DNA from: Leucobacter sp. PH1c
GTDB lineage: Bacteria > Actinomycetota > Actinomycetes > Actinomycetales > Microbacteriaceae
Assembly (NCBI RefSeq): GCF_000633415.1
Contig: NZ_AYMV01000050.1
Span: 1-45,773 of the forward strand
Direction of reading: 5' to 3'
Length of the DNA stretch: 45,773 bases
Of the stretch, positions 15,645 through 23,937 are shown one piece after another; the stretch's first letter is position 1, and each line of letters starts with the position of its first letter. The notes under the pieces are model-generated. The model had not been told where the DNA came from and ran no database searches. It was given only the letters and a program-made list of their open reading frames with translations. Made by a program: the position numbers and the translations under genes.

Positions 15645-17381
15645 GTGGACACTTCGGCCGACCCTGCACGCACCCGCCTCCGGCGGGCGCTGACCCGGTA
15701 CCGGCGGCGCTTCGGTTCGCGGCAGACGGTGCGCCGCGATCTCACGGCGGGGCTCGTCGCGGGCGTGGAGAGCGTCCCCGACGGCCTCGCCGCCGGGCTC
15801 CTCGCCGGGGTCAACCCCCTGTACGGGCTGTACGGGTACCTCTTCGGCACCCTCGGCGGCGCGCTCGCGACAGGTTCCGTCTTCATGAGCGTGCAGGCGA
15901 CGGGCGCCATGGCCGTGATCATCTCGGACGTTCCCGAGACGCAGTCGGGTGCGGGAGCGGGCGCCGCACTCACCACGCTCGCCGTGCTCACGGGGATCGT
16001 GATGCTCGCGCTCGGGCTCGCGGGGGCCGGGCGCCTCGTGCGCTTCATCCCCACGGCCGTGCTCGTCGGCTTCATCAACGCGGTCGCAGTGAACATCATC
16101 CTTGGGCAGCTGGCGACGTTCACGGGGTACGCCGGGGAGGGCACCAACCGGCTCGCCTCCGCGGTCGACACCGTGCTGAACGTCGCCAGCTTCGACGGGT
16201 GGGCCGTGCTGATCGGCGCCCTCACGATCCTGCTCATCCTGCTGCTCGAACGCACCCGCCTCGGCCCGCTCGGCATGGTGGTGGCGATCGTGCTGACCTC
16301 GCTCCTCACCGCGGTGCTCCCCGGAGCGAGGGTCGAACTCGTCGCCGACGTCGCGCAGATCCCCGCGGCGCTCCCCGCACCCACGCCCCCGGACTTCACG
16401 CTCCTCCGAGCACTCGCGGTGCCCGCCGTGTCGCTCGCGCTCGTCGGCCTCGTGCAGGGGGCGGCCATCAGCGGATCGATCCCGAATCCGGGCGGCCGCC
16501 TGCCCGACCCCTCCGCGGACTTCCGCGGCCAGGGCATCGCGAACCTCGCCGCGGGACTCTTCCACGGCATGCCGGTGGGCGGCTCGATGTCGGGCACCGC
16601 CATGGTGCGCGCCGCTGGCGCACGCAGCGCGCTCGCGAACGTCGTCGCCGCCGTGGTGATGCTCATCACCATCCTCGTGCTCGCCCCCGCGATCGGCACG
16701 ATCGCCATGCCGGCTCTCGCGGGACTCCTCATCCTCGTCGGCGTGCGCACCATGAAGCCCGGCGATCTCCTCCTCGTGTGGCGCACGGGTCCCGTGCAGG
16801 CCGCCGTGCTCGTCGTCACCTTCGCGCTCACGCTGCTGATCCCGCTCCAGTACGCCGTGCTCGCGGGCGTCGGCCTCGCGATCGTGCTGCACGTCTCGCG
16901 CCAGTCGAGCCGTGTGCGCGTGCGCGCCTGGCACTTCGGCGCGACCGCGACGCTCCCCGAGGAAGCCGATCCGCCCGCCCGCGTTCCCGCCGAGGAGACG
17001 GTGGTGCTCGTCGTCTACGGCAGCCTGTTCTTCGCGGCCGCGCCCGTGTTCGCCGCGCAGCTGCCCGCACCGGGGTCCGAGAGCGGCGGCGGCGTCGTGG
17101 TGCTCCGGCTCCGCGGCACCGACGAGTTCGGCAGCACATTCCTCCGCGTGATCGAGCGCTACGCCGCCGAGCTCGCCGCCGACGGCGCCCTGCTCGTGCT
17201 CTGCGGAATCGGCCCACGCGCCGAAGCCCAGCTCCGCAGCACGGGGCTGCTCCGCACACTCGGGCCGGAGCACGTCTTCCCCGAGACCAGCCGACTGGGC
17301 GAGTCCCTCGAGCGGGCGCGCACGCACGCCGCGGAGTGGCGCGCCGCGCAGAGCGACCCCGGGATCACCAACCACGGATGA
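15645..17381 (+). CDS. SulP family anion transporter with STAS domain
   Basis: A 578-residue transporter. Residues about 30-430 hold ten or more membrane segments with SulP features: PDGLAAGLLAGVNPLYGLYG at the first helices and HGMPVGGSMSGTAMVRAAGARS in the second half. Residues about 440-560 (ETVVLVVYGSLFFAAAPVFAAQL...VVVLRLRGTDEFGSTFLRVIERYAAEL) form a cytoplasmic STAS domain. SulP proteins carry sulfate, bicarbonate or other anions; no carbonic anhydrase or sulfur-assimilation gene is adjacent to choose between them. The start is a GTG with a weak GAAGAG site. A 12-bp hairpin follows the stop. Confidence 0.9.
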   Translation: MDTSADPARTRLRRALTRYRRRFGSRQTVRRDLTAGLVAGVESVPDGLAAGLLAGVNPLYGLYGYLFGTLGGALATGSVFMSVQATGAMAVIISDVPETQSGAGAGAALTTLAVLTGIVMLALGLAGAGRLVRFIPTAVLVGFINAVAVNIILGQLATFTGYAGEGTNRLASAVDTVLNVASFDGWAVLIGALTILLILLLERTRLGPLGMVVAIVLTSLLTAVLPGARVELVADVAQIPAALPAPTPPDFTLLRALAVPAVSLALVGLVQGAAISGSIPNPGGRLPDPSADFRGQGIANLAAGLFHGMPVGGSMSGTAMVRAAGARSALANVVAAVVMLITILVLAPAIGTIAMPALAGLLILVGVRTMKPGDLLLVWRTGPVQAAVLVVTFALTLLIPLQYAVLAGVGLAIVLHVSRQSSRVRVRAWHFGATATLPEEADPPARVPAEETVVLVVYGSLFFAAAPVFAAQLPAPGSESGGGVVVLRLRGTDEFGSTFLRVIERYAAELAADGALLVLCGIGPRAEAQLRSTGLLRTLGPEHVFPETSRLGESLERARTHAAEWRAAQSDPGITNHG

Positions 17382-17387
17382 ATTCCG

Positions 17388-17417
17388 CGTGCGCGCGGGC
17401 CGTTTCCCGCGCGCACG
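17388..17417 (+). terminator. Hairpin terminator after the SulP gene
   Basis: CGTGCGCGCGGG (17388-17399) and CCCGCGCGCACG (17406-17417) pair perfectly over 12 bp around a 6-base loop, starting 7 bases after the stop codon. No T-run follows. Confidence 0.75.
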
Positions 17418-17511
17418 GGGATCCGGGCAGGGAAGATCGACACGACGGTCGCTGTCTGCCCGTCGTCCGTCCCGCTGCCCCTCGCAGCGCCCCACCGCAA
17501 GGAGTCCGCAC

Positions 17512-17901
17512 ATGGAATTCTGGTCCTCGATCTGGAACGTGATCACCGTGTTCTTCTGGGCCTTCGTGTTCATCGCGTCGATCTACGCCCTCGTCGCCAT
17601 CGCGACCGACCTGTTCCGCGACCGGAACCTCCCGGGCTGGGGCAAAGCCATCTGGCTCGTCTGCCTCGTGTTCCTCCCGCTCCTCACCGTCCTCGTCTAC
17701 CTCATCGCGCGCGGCGACGGCATGGCCCGCCGCGCCGCCAAGGAAGGCGAGGAGGCCCGGCAGGCCGCAGAGGACTACATCCGCTCGGTCGCTGCGCCCA
17801 CACCGGCCGCCGATATCGCTCAGGCGAAGCAGCTCCTCGACGCGGGCACCATCACGGCCGACGAGTTCGCGCAGCTCAAGCAGCGCGCCCTGCAGGGCTG
17901 A
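17512..17901 (+). CDS. SHOCT-domain membrane protein
   Basis: The 129-residue protein has two membrane segments (8-32 and 46-66) in the arrangement of the PLD N-terminal-like family (LPGWGKAIWLVCLVFLPLLTVLVYLIARGDGM), a charged Ala/Glu linker, and a C-terminal SHOCT motif (DIAQAKQLLDAGTITADEF at 101-119). SHOCT motifs are short helical pairs common in small membrane or stress proteins, thought to mediate oligomerisation. The ATG at 17512 has AAGGAG seven bases upstream. The next gene begins 3 bases after the stop, so both are likely on one mRNA. Confidence 0.85.
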   Translation: MEFWSSIWNVITVFFWAFVFIASIYALVAIATDLFRDRNLPGWGKAIWLVCLVFLPLLTVLVYLIARGDGMARRAAKEGEEARQAAEDYIRSVAAPTPAADIAQAKQLLDAGTITADEFAQLKQRALQG

Positions 17902-17904
17902 GCC

Positions 17905-18573
17905 GTGCTCGAGATCCTCGGCGAGACGCTCCCCCTCGCGATCGGCGTCGCGATCAGCCCCGTGCCGATCATCGCGACGATCCTCATGCTGCTCTCCGCC
18001 TCCGCGGGGCGCACCGGCCTCGGCTTCCTCGCCGGCTGGGTGCTCGGCATCACCGCGGCGCTCACCGCGTTCATCCTGCTCAGCTCCCTCCTCGGCGAGG
18101 CCGGGACGGACGGCCCCCGGCCCATCGCCGGCGCGGTGAAGCTCGTGATCGGCCTCCTCCTCGTGCTCCTCGCCGTGCGCCAGTGGCGCAGCCGCCCGCG
18201 TCCCGGCGACACCCCGGAACTGCCCAAGTGGATGTCCGCCGTCGACACCATGACGCCGCTCCGCGCTGCCGGGCTCGGCGCCGCACTCGCCGCGGCAAAC
18301 CCGAAGAACCTCCTGCTCGCGGCCTCGGCCGGACTCGTCATCGGCGCGGGATCCGGCGCCGCGACGATCGTGGGCGCCGCGGCCTGCTTCGTCGTGATCG
18401 CGGGAGCCTCCGTCGCGTTCCCCGTGCTCGCCTACCTCGCCGCACCCGCACGGATCTCCGGCTGGCTCGACGCCCTGAAGGAGTGGCTCGTCGCGAACAA
18501 CGCGACGATCATGGCCGTGCTGCTCCTCGTGATCGGAGTCGCGGTGCTCGGCAAGGGGCTCGCGAGCTTCTGA
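17905..18573 (+). CDS. GAP family membrane protein (Sap-like)
   Basis: The 222-residue, six-span membrane protein has PLAIGVAISPVPIIATILMLLS at the start and a central AANPKNLLLAASAGLVIGAG, features of the GAP family that includes mycobacterial Sap (sulfolipid-1-addressing protein); the fold is LysE-like. Mycobacterial members are linked to export of cell-envelope glycolipids; the cargo in this organism is unknown. The GTG start lies three bases after the SHOCT gene's stop, so the two are probably co-transcribed. Confidence 0.8.
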   Translation: MLEILGETLPLAIGVAISPVPIIATILMLLSASAGRTGLGFLAGWVLGITAALTAFILLSSLLGEAGTDGPRPIAGAVKLVIGLLLVLLAVRQWRSRPRPGDTPELPKWMSAVDTMTPLRAAGLGAALAAANPKNLLLAASAGLVIGAGSGAATIVGAAACFVVIAGASVAFPVLAYLAAPARISGWLDALKEWLVANNATIMAVLLLVIGVAVLGKGLASF

Positions 18574-18630
18574 GCGCCGCGGCTCGCCGCTCCCCCGATC
18601 TGGCTCCGCACTCTCCCGGTGTGACCTCGA

Positions 18631-19734
18631 TCAGAGCAGGCCGTTCTCCGTCTCCTCGCGGAGGGGCACGCGGACATCGCCGCCGTGCTCCTCCGTGAGG
18701 CGCGCGCTCACCTGCACCACGGCGGCCCGGTCGACGAAGCCGCCCGCGAAGAGCGCCTGGCCCTGCGCGAACTCCGGTGACCGCTCGACGAGCTCTTCCG
18801 GGGCGAAGCCGAACACCGCACCGAGCTCGGCGAGGTCGCGCGGCGCGTTCACCCGCATGAGGCCGAGGTTGTCGCACTGCGACAGCACGTTCGGGTGGAT
18901 CTTTGTGGGGCGCTGCGTGGAGAGGAACAGCCAGAGGCCAAACTTCCGCCCCTCCGCCGCGATCTGGATGAGCTGCTCCGTGAGCGCCCGCTCCACCCCG
19001 GTCGTCGGATCCGGCGGGCACAGGTTGTGCGCCTCGTCGATCACGATCAGCATGGGCTTGCGCTCCTCGCGCCGCGCCCAGAGTTCCTCCAGCACGGCGA
19101 GCGCCGCGACCTTCCCCTCCGCGGGGTACACGCCGCCGCCGATGTCGAGCACGGTGGCGCGGGGCCGCTCCGCCACGTGATCGAGTACTGAGCCGCTGCC
19201 GCGCGACCACAGCGGCCAGTCGAGCACCTGCAGGTTCTCCATCCGGTACGCGAGGCGCTCCTGCATCGGGTCGCCGGAGGCGCGCAACCGCCGCATGAGC
19301 TCGTCGGTATCGAAGCGCTCCGGAGTGCCCTCGAGGTGGAGCAGGATGTTGTACTCTTCCGCGTCCCGGATCGGGTCGAGGCGCAGCACGGCCGCCTTCG
19401 TCGCCGGGGACAGGTCCACGTACCGCACGTGCAGCGCGCCATCGCCCTGAGCGCCCGAGCGGAACACCCGGATGTCGGATCCCGCGATCTCATCGCGAAC
19501 GACCGCGGGCACCTCCGCCCGCGGCTCCCCGAAGCGCACGAAGTCGGCGTTCGGGTCGAGGATCAGCATGGGCATGCGCGTGCGGAGGAGCAGCTGTTCG
19601 AGTACGACGCCGAGCGCGTAGGTCTTCCCGCTGCCGCTCTGCCCGCACCAGAAGGTGTGCCGGTTGAAACGGCGGGCGTCGAGCGCCACGGGCGCTCCCC
19701 CCTCGACCGCGGTCCCGATCATCAGCTCGTTCAT
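18631..19734 (-). CDS. HerA/DUF87-like P-loop ATPase
   Basis: The 367-residue ATPase has Walker A GQSGSGKT (31-38), Walker B LIVIDEAHNL and a STQRPTKIHPNVLSQCDNL block typical of HerA/FtsK-like hexameric motors, with an arginine-finger-like R in TQR. HerA proteins translocate or unwind DNA and usually pair with the nuclease NurA or a defence effector; no partner gene is adjacent. The start is the ATG at 19734, which has GGGAG five bases upstream; an ATG six codons earlier lacks this. Either housekeeping or an orphan defence-type ATPase is possible. Confidence 0.85.
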   Translation of the reverse strand: MNELMIGTAVEGGAPVALDARRFNRHTFWCGQSGSGKTYALGVVLEQLLLRTRMPMLILDPNADFVRFGEPRAEVPAVVRDEIAGSDIRVFRSGAQGDGALHVRYVDLSPATKAAVLRLDPIRDAEEYNILLHLEGTPERFDTDELMRRLRASGDPMQERLAYRMENLQVLDWPLWSRGSGSVLDHVAERPRATVLDIGGGVYPAEGKVAALAVLEELWARREERKPMLIVIDEAHNLCPPDPTTGVERALTEQLIQIAAEGRKFGLWLFLSTQRPTKIHPNVLSQCDNLGLMRVNAPRDLAELGAVFGFAPEELVERSPEFAQGQALFAGGFVDRAAVVQVSARLTEEHGGDVRVPLREETENGLL

Positions 19735-19932
19735 CCGTGCTCCCTCGTTCACGGCCCCATGGGCCCCGCTCAGCGTGCCAGCCCGCGCGCAGGCTGCTCA
19801 CGGGTGACCCCAGAATTCACCAGTGGCGGATGATGCGCAAGCGCGCGCTGCCCCGCACACTGGAATCGGCGGGGACTCGGGGTGGGTCCCCGGCCACCAT
19901 CTCCCCGAAACGAACACGAAGGAGCCCCGCGC

Positions 19933-21249
19933 ATGACCGCAGAGCACGAAGCGTCGGTGCAGTCGTACCTGTACGCGTTCCCCCTGGTCTTCAATCTGGA
20001 TCAGGTCGCACGCTACGTGTCGGAGGGCATCGGCGCGAATCCAGCGGCCCCCTGGAACACCTTCAGCCACGCGCGCACGCTCGCGGGCCCCGAGGACACC
20101 TTCGTCACGATCAACAACGACACGGTCTACTCGATGTCCCAGCTCGACCTCAGCGCGGGACCCGTCCTCCTCGAGGTGCCCGAGACGGGCGGCCGCTACT
20201 ACGTGCTCCAGTTCGTGAGCGCGTGGACCGACAACTTCGCCTACATCGGGCACCGCGCCACCGGCTCCGGCCCGGGCCGTTTCCTGCTCGTCCCCGCCGA
20301 CTGGGAGGGAACAGCCCCCGAGGGTGCGACCGTAGTGCGCGTGCCCACACGCATCGCCTCGATCGTGGGCCGGTGGGCCGTCTCCGGCCCGGAGGATCTC
20401 CCCGCCGTGCACGCACTGCAGGACGCGACAACGCTCACGCAGCTCGATCCCGCGCAGCGTCCCATCGGACTGCCGGAGGTCGCCGCGGAGGAGACCGACG
20501 CCGAGACGTTCTGGGCGAAGTTCCGTGCGTGGAGCGCCGCGTTCCCGCCCGCCCCGCGCGATCGCGAGCTCCTGGAAGGCGCCGAGGCGCTGAGCGCACG
20601 CGTCGGCGATCCAGGCGCCCGCGCCGAGCTCGTCGCGAGTGTCGCCGAGGGCTTCGACACCCTGACGGCCGTGCTCGCGAGCGGCGGCGGCAACGCCATG
20701 GTGAATGGCTGGAACATCACCTACCACTCCTTCGACTACAACCTCGACTACTTCGAGGTGGGCGTCGTCGCGGAACCGCGCTTCATGATCGCCGACCCGG
20801 CGCGACGCATCGTGCAGCGCGCGGGCGCGGCGCTCGGCGGCCTCTGGGGCAACCAGTCGTTCGAAGCGGCCTACGTTGCGACGTACGTCGACGCCGCGGG
20901 TGAGCCGCTGAGCGGCGAGCACGACTACGAGCTGCGACTCAGCCCCATGCCGCCCGTCGGCGCGTTCTGGTCGCTCACCATGTACGACGTGCCGAACTCG
21001 TTCCTCGTGGCGAACCCGGCCGAGCGCTACTCGATCGGCGATCGCACACCCGGGCTCGTGTTCGAAGACGACGGCGCGCTCGTGATCACGATCTCCGCCG
21101 CCGAGCCGAGCGATCCGAAGCGCCGCGCGAACTGGCTGCCCGCACCGGCGGAGCGCTTCCGTCCCGTGCTGCGCATGTACGAGCCCGACGAAGCCGTGCT
21201 CGACGGCAGCTACGAGATCCCCGCGATCGCGCGCATCGACGCCGCCTGA
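19933..21249 (+). CDS. DUF1254/DUF1214 domain protein
   Basis: The 438-residue protein has an N-terminal DUF1254 region (YLYAFPLVFNLDQVARY ... DTFVTINNDTVYSMSQLDL) and a C-terminal DUF1214 region (GAFWSLTMYDVPNSFLVANP ... YSIGDRTPGL). The order and length are those of the family, a two-domain beta-rich protein of unknown biochemical role. There is no signal peptide, so it is probably cytoplasmic. The ATG at 19933 has AAGGAG about eight bases upstream. A strong hairpin follows the stop. It is a monocistronic gene, divergent from the HerA-like ATPase. Confidence 0.88.
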   Translation: MTAEHEASVQSYLYAFPLVFNLDQVARYVSEGIGANPAAPWNTFSHARTLAGPEDTFVTINNDTVYSMSQLDLSAGPVLLEVPETGGRYYVLQFVSAWTDNFAYIGHRATGSGPGRFLLVPADWEGTAPEGATVVRVPTRIASIVGRWAVSGPEDLPAVHALQDATTLTQLDPAQRPIGLPEVAAEETDAETFWAKFRAWSAAFPPAPRDRELLEGAEALSARVGDPGARAELVASVAEGFDTLTAVLASGGGNAMVNGWNITYHSFDYNLDYFEVGVVAEPRFMIADPARRIVQRAGAALGGLWGNQSFEAAYVATYVDAAGEPLSGEHDYELRLSPMPPVGAFWSLTMYDVPNSFLVANPAERYSIGDRTPGLVFEDDGALVITISAAEPSDPKRRANWLPAPAERFRPVLRMYEPDEAVLDGSYEIPAIARIDAA

Positions 21250-21256
21250 GCCGAAC

Positions 21257-21302
21257 CGCTCTGCGCGTACGCGCACGCGCACGCACGCGCACGCGCAGAG
21301 CG
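21257..21302 (+). terminator. Hairpin after the DUF1254 gene
   Basis: CGCTCTGCGCGT (21257-21268) pairs perfectly with ACGCGCAGAGCG (21291-21302), a 12-bp stem starting 8 bases after the stop. The 22-base loop is an alternating purine-pyrimidine CGCACG run. No T-run. Confidence 0.75.
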
Positions 21303-21390
21303 AGGCCGCGTACCCCGTACATCCGGTCGGGCGGTCTGAGCGGGGAGCCGCCGCGGGGTTGACTCGAGGAGCAACCGAAAGGCGACTCCC

Positions 21391-23937
21391 ATGCCCCAGC
21401 ACTCCCCGCTCGTCCGCTCCGCGCTCCGGCGCCTGCCCGCCGCTCGGATCTGGGCCGCCATCGGCGCCGCCCTCGTCGTCGTCGCAATGGGCGTGACCAC
21501 GAGCCTCGTCGGCGCCATCAGCACCGACCGCTCCGCCGTCCGCGGCAACTCGTTCGCGCAGGCGGTTCGCACCGACCTCGGTGTGCACGACCTCGTGGTC
21601 GCTCCCGACGGGAGCGACCACTTCGGCCCGGGGGTCTCGAGCGGCAGCGTGCAGCTCGATCTGCTTTCCGAGTCGGCGACGGAGACCAGTCTTCCCTCGG
21701 GTGAGACCGCCACGGTGGTGTTCGCACTCCCACGCGGCATGCGAGCGTCCGAGCTCCCCGCGCCGAGCACCGCACCGGGCTCCACGCTGAGCTGGTCGGA
21801 GACCGAGCACGACGGCGCCTGGGAGGTGCGCGCGGAATTCCTCGTACAGGGCGACACCCCCTTCCGCCCGGATCCCCTCGTATTCACCGTCTCCGCGGAG
21901 TTCCCCGAGGTTGTCGCGGCCGAGCAGCTCGCGCTCACCGCGACGGTGGAGCTTCCGGAGGCCTACACGAGCGCGCAGCCCGCAGGATCCGTCGCGGTCC
22001 CCGCGCGCTGGGAGGTCGCCGCGGGCGTCACCGAGCTCGACTTCGCGCGCGGCGCATCGGCCACAACGGGCACGGTCGCGTTCGCGAGCCACTCGGGGGC
22101 GGCCGGCGAGACGTTGCACGTGGCCCCAGGGGACGCGCTCGCGACGAGTGTGCGGCTGCCGGAGGGCGTGACCCCGGGCCCCCTCCCCGCGGCCGAGCGC
22201 ACGGAGGCGCGCGAGATCGTGTGGACCAGCCGGGCGGACGGCTCGGAGACGATCGTGACGCGCACCGAAACCGTGCTCGCACCGACAGCGGTGTACGGTC
22301 CGGCCCGGGCCAGCTTCCCCGTCGAGCTCACGCACGCCTCGGCGCGGGCCGGCTTCGTGCTCACCGCCGCAGCCGAGCTCCCCGCGCGCTTCGTCAGCGC
22401 ACACCCGAGTGCGTCCGTCGAGGTGCCGCCCGGCTTCGGACCGCCCGCTCCGTCGCGCATCGCGGCGGGATCGGAGCACTCCCTCGCCGTGAACTCGCGC
22501 GGCACGCTGCTCGGATGGGGGCGGGGACTCGAGGGACAGGTGGGCCAGGGCGAGCGCCACGGATCGGATGTGCCCGTCGCGGCCGTGCTGCCGAACGGCG
22601 AGACGTTCACGAACGTCTCCGCGGGCGAGCAGTTCTCCGTCGGGCTCGCGAGTGACGGCACGATCTGGGCGTGGGGCGAGAACGCCTCGGCGCAGGCCGG
22701 CGGCACGACACCGTACGTCACCGAGCCGCTCAAACTCACACCCGCGGGCGCTCGGGTGCACTTCACCGAGGTCTCCGCTGGCGCGCATCACGCGGCGGCG
22801 CTGAGCAGCGACGGCCGGGTTTACACCTGGGGGACGTACACGGCCGGGGCGCAGGGAAACGGCTATCTTTCGGGTAAGAACCGCATCCCGACGGTCATGT
22901 CTTCCATGTCTTCAAAGCGCGTCGTCGCGATCGACGCCGGCAACGATCGCACCTTCATGCTCACGGACACTGGAGAGGTCTGGGCCACGGGCTCGAACAG
23001 CGAGGGCCTGCTCGGCACGGGGTCCAGCGAGGGGCAGTACCGGAGGCCCGTGCGCATCGCGATGCCCGTCGACGAGCCGATCGTGCAGATCTCGTCCGGT
23101 ATCGAGTGGTGGGACGGCCACGTGCTCGCGCTCACCGAGAGCGGACGGCTCATCGGCTGGGGCCGGAACCATGACAGACAGCTCGGCTTCACCCCCGACG
23201 GCTGGTGGAGCACGAGCTACCCGGACCCGACTGAGCTGCTGGTCCCCGAGGGCATCCGCTTCGTGAAGATCGATGTGGGTCTCGCGTACTCCGTCGGGCT
23301 CGGAGCAGATGGTCGGGTGTACACCTGGGGCATGAATGCGCCGGGAACCGGGATCGGCGCGGGAAACGAGCGCCCCACACCGATCGCGGTCCCTGCCGAT
23401 CGACGCTTCGTGGACATCGCCGCGGGCAGCGAGCACGCCTTCGCGCTCGACGCGGACGGCACGCTCTTCGCCTGGGGGCGCGGCAACCACGGTCGCCTGG
23501 GCACCGGCGACGACACGTACCTGCTGACGCCCGCGCCGGTCACGCTGCCCGACAGCGATCCGGCCACGCCCGCGAAGCGCGCAAGCGAACCGGAGCATGC
23601 GGCGCCTGCGAAACCGACGCCGAGGCCCCAGCCCGATGCGGGCGGATCCGGCACCGCGGACTCCGGCGCTGCAGACTCGGGCACCGCGGATACAGGGACC
23701 GCCGATTCCCACGCCGCAGACTCCGACGCCGCAGACTCCGACACCACAGCCTCCGAGGCCGCCGAATCGGATGCCACCGACGCGAAACCCGCCGACCCCG
23801 GCACGACGTCAGCGGGTTCGGAGCACACGGGGACCGATTCGGCTGCGGCTGCCCCTGGACAGACGACGCTGAATCCGGAGCGCGGGCACGCCCGGAGCAC
23901 GGCGGCGCCGGCGCGGGAGAACGCCGCCCTCCGCTAG
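21391..23937 (+). CDS. Secreted RCC1-repeat (seven-blade propeller) protein
   Basis: The 848-residue protein has an N-terminal signal/anchor (about 20-46). Residues about 50-350 hold beta-rich Ig-like segments, with two copies of a unit ending in VELP/AELP-x-x-[YF]-x-SA(Q/H)P. Residues about 355-725 hold seven RCC1 repeats, each with the pattern ..AG..H..AL..DG.l..WG.n..GqlG.G; seven repeats make one complete seven-bladed propeller. The last 120 residues are low-complexity Ala/Asp/Thr/Ser/Pro. There is no LPxTG or C-terminal anchor. RCC1 propellers bind proteins; a surface-exposed or secreted binding role is likely. The gene is convergent with a LuxR regulator and overlaps its stop by four bases. 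Confidence 0.85.
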   Translation: MPQHSPLVRSALRRLPAARIWAAIGAALVVVAMGVTTSLVGAISTDRSAVRGNSFAQAVRTDLGVHDLVVAPDGSDHFGPGVSSGSVQLDLLSESATETSLPSGETATVVFALPRGMRASELPAPSTAPGSTLSWSETEHDGAWEVRAEFLVQGDTPFRPDPLVFTVSAEFPEVVAAEQLALTATVELPEAYTSAQPAGSVAVPARWEVAAGVTELDFARGASATTGTVAFASHSGAAGETLHVAPGDALATSVRLPEGVTPGPLPAAERTEAREIVWTSRADGSETIVTRTETVLAPTAVYGPARASFPVELTHASARAGFVLTAAAELPARFVSAHPSASVEVPPGFGPPAPSRIAAGSEHSLAVNSRGTLLGWGRGLEGQVGQGERHGSDVPVAAVLPNGETFTNVSAGEQFSVGLASDGTIWAWGENASAQAGGTTPYVTEPLKLTPAGARVHFTEVSAGAHHAAALSSDGRVYTWGTYTAGAQGNGYLSGKNRIPTVMSSMSSKRVVAIDAGNDRTFMLTDTGEVWATGSNSEGLLGTGSSEGQYRRPVRIAMPVDEPIVQISSGIEWWDGHVLALTESGRLIGWGRNHDRQLGFTPDGWWSTSYPDPTELLVPEGIRFVKIDVGLAYSVGLGADGRVYTWGMNAPGTGIGAGNERPTPIAVPADRRFVDIAAGSEHAFALDADGTLFAWGRGNHGRLGTGDDTYLLTPAPVTLPDSDPATPAKRASEPEHAAPAKPTPRPQPDAGGSGTADSGAADSGTADTGTADSHAADSDAADSDTTASEAAESDATDAKPADPGTTSAGSEHTGTDSAAAAPGQTTLNPERGHARSTAAPARENAALR

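Noticed and set aside
19798-22791. 997-codon open frame on the minus strand
   Set aside because: It is antisense to the DUF1254 gene and the first half of the RCC1 gene. Its residues are Arg/Glu/Gly/His-rich without any domain, typical of shadow frames in GC-rich DNA.
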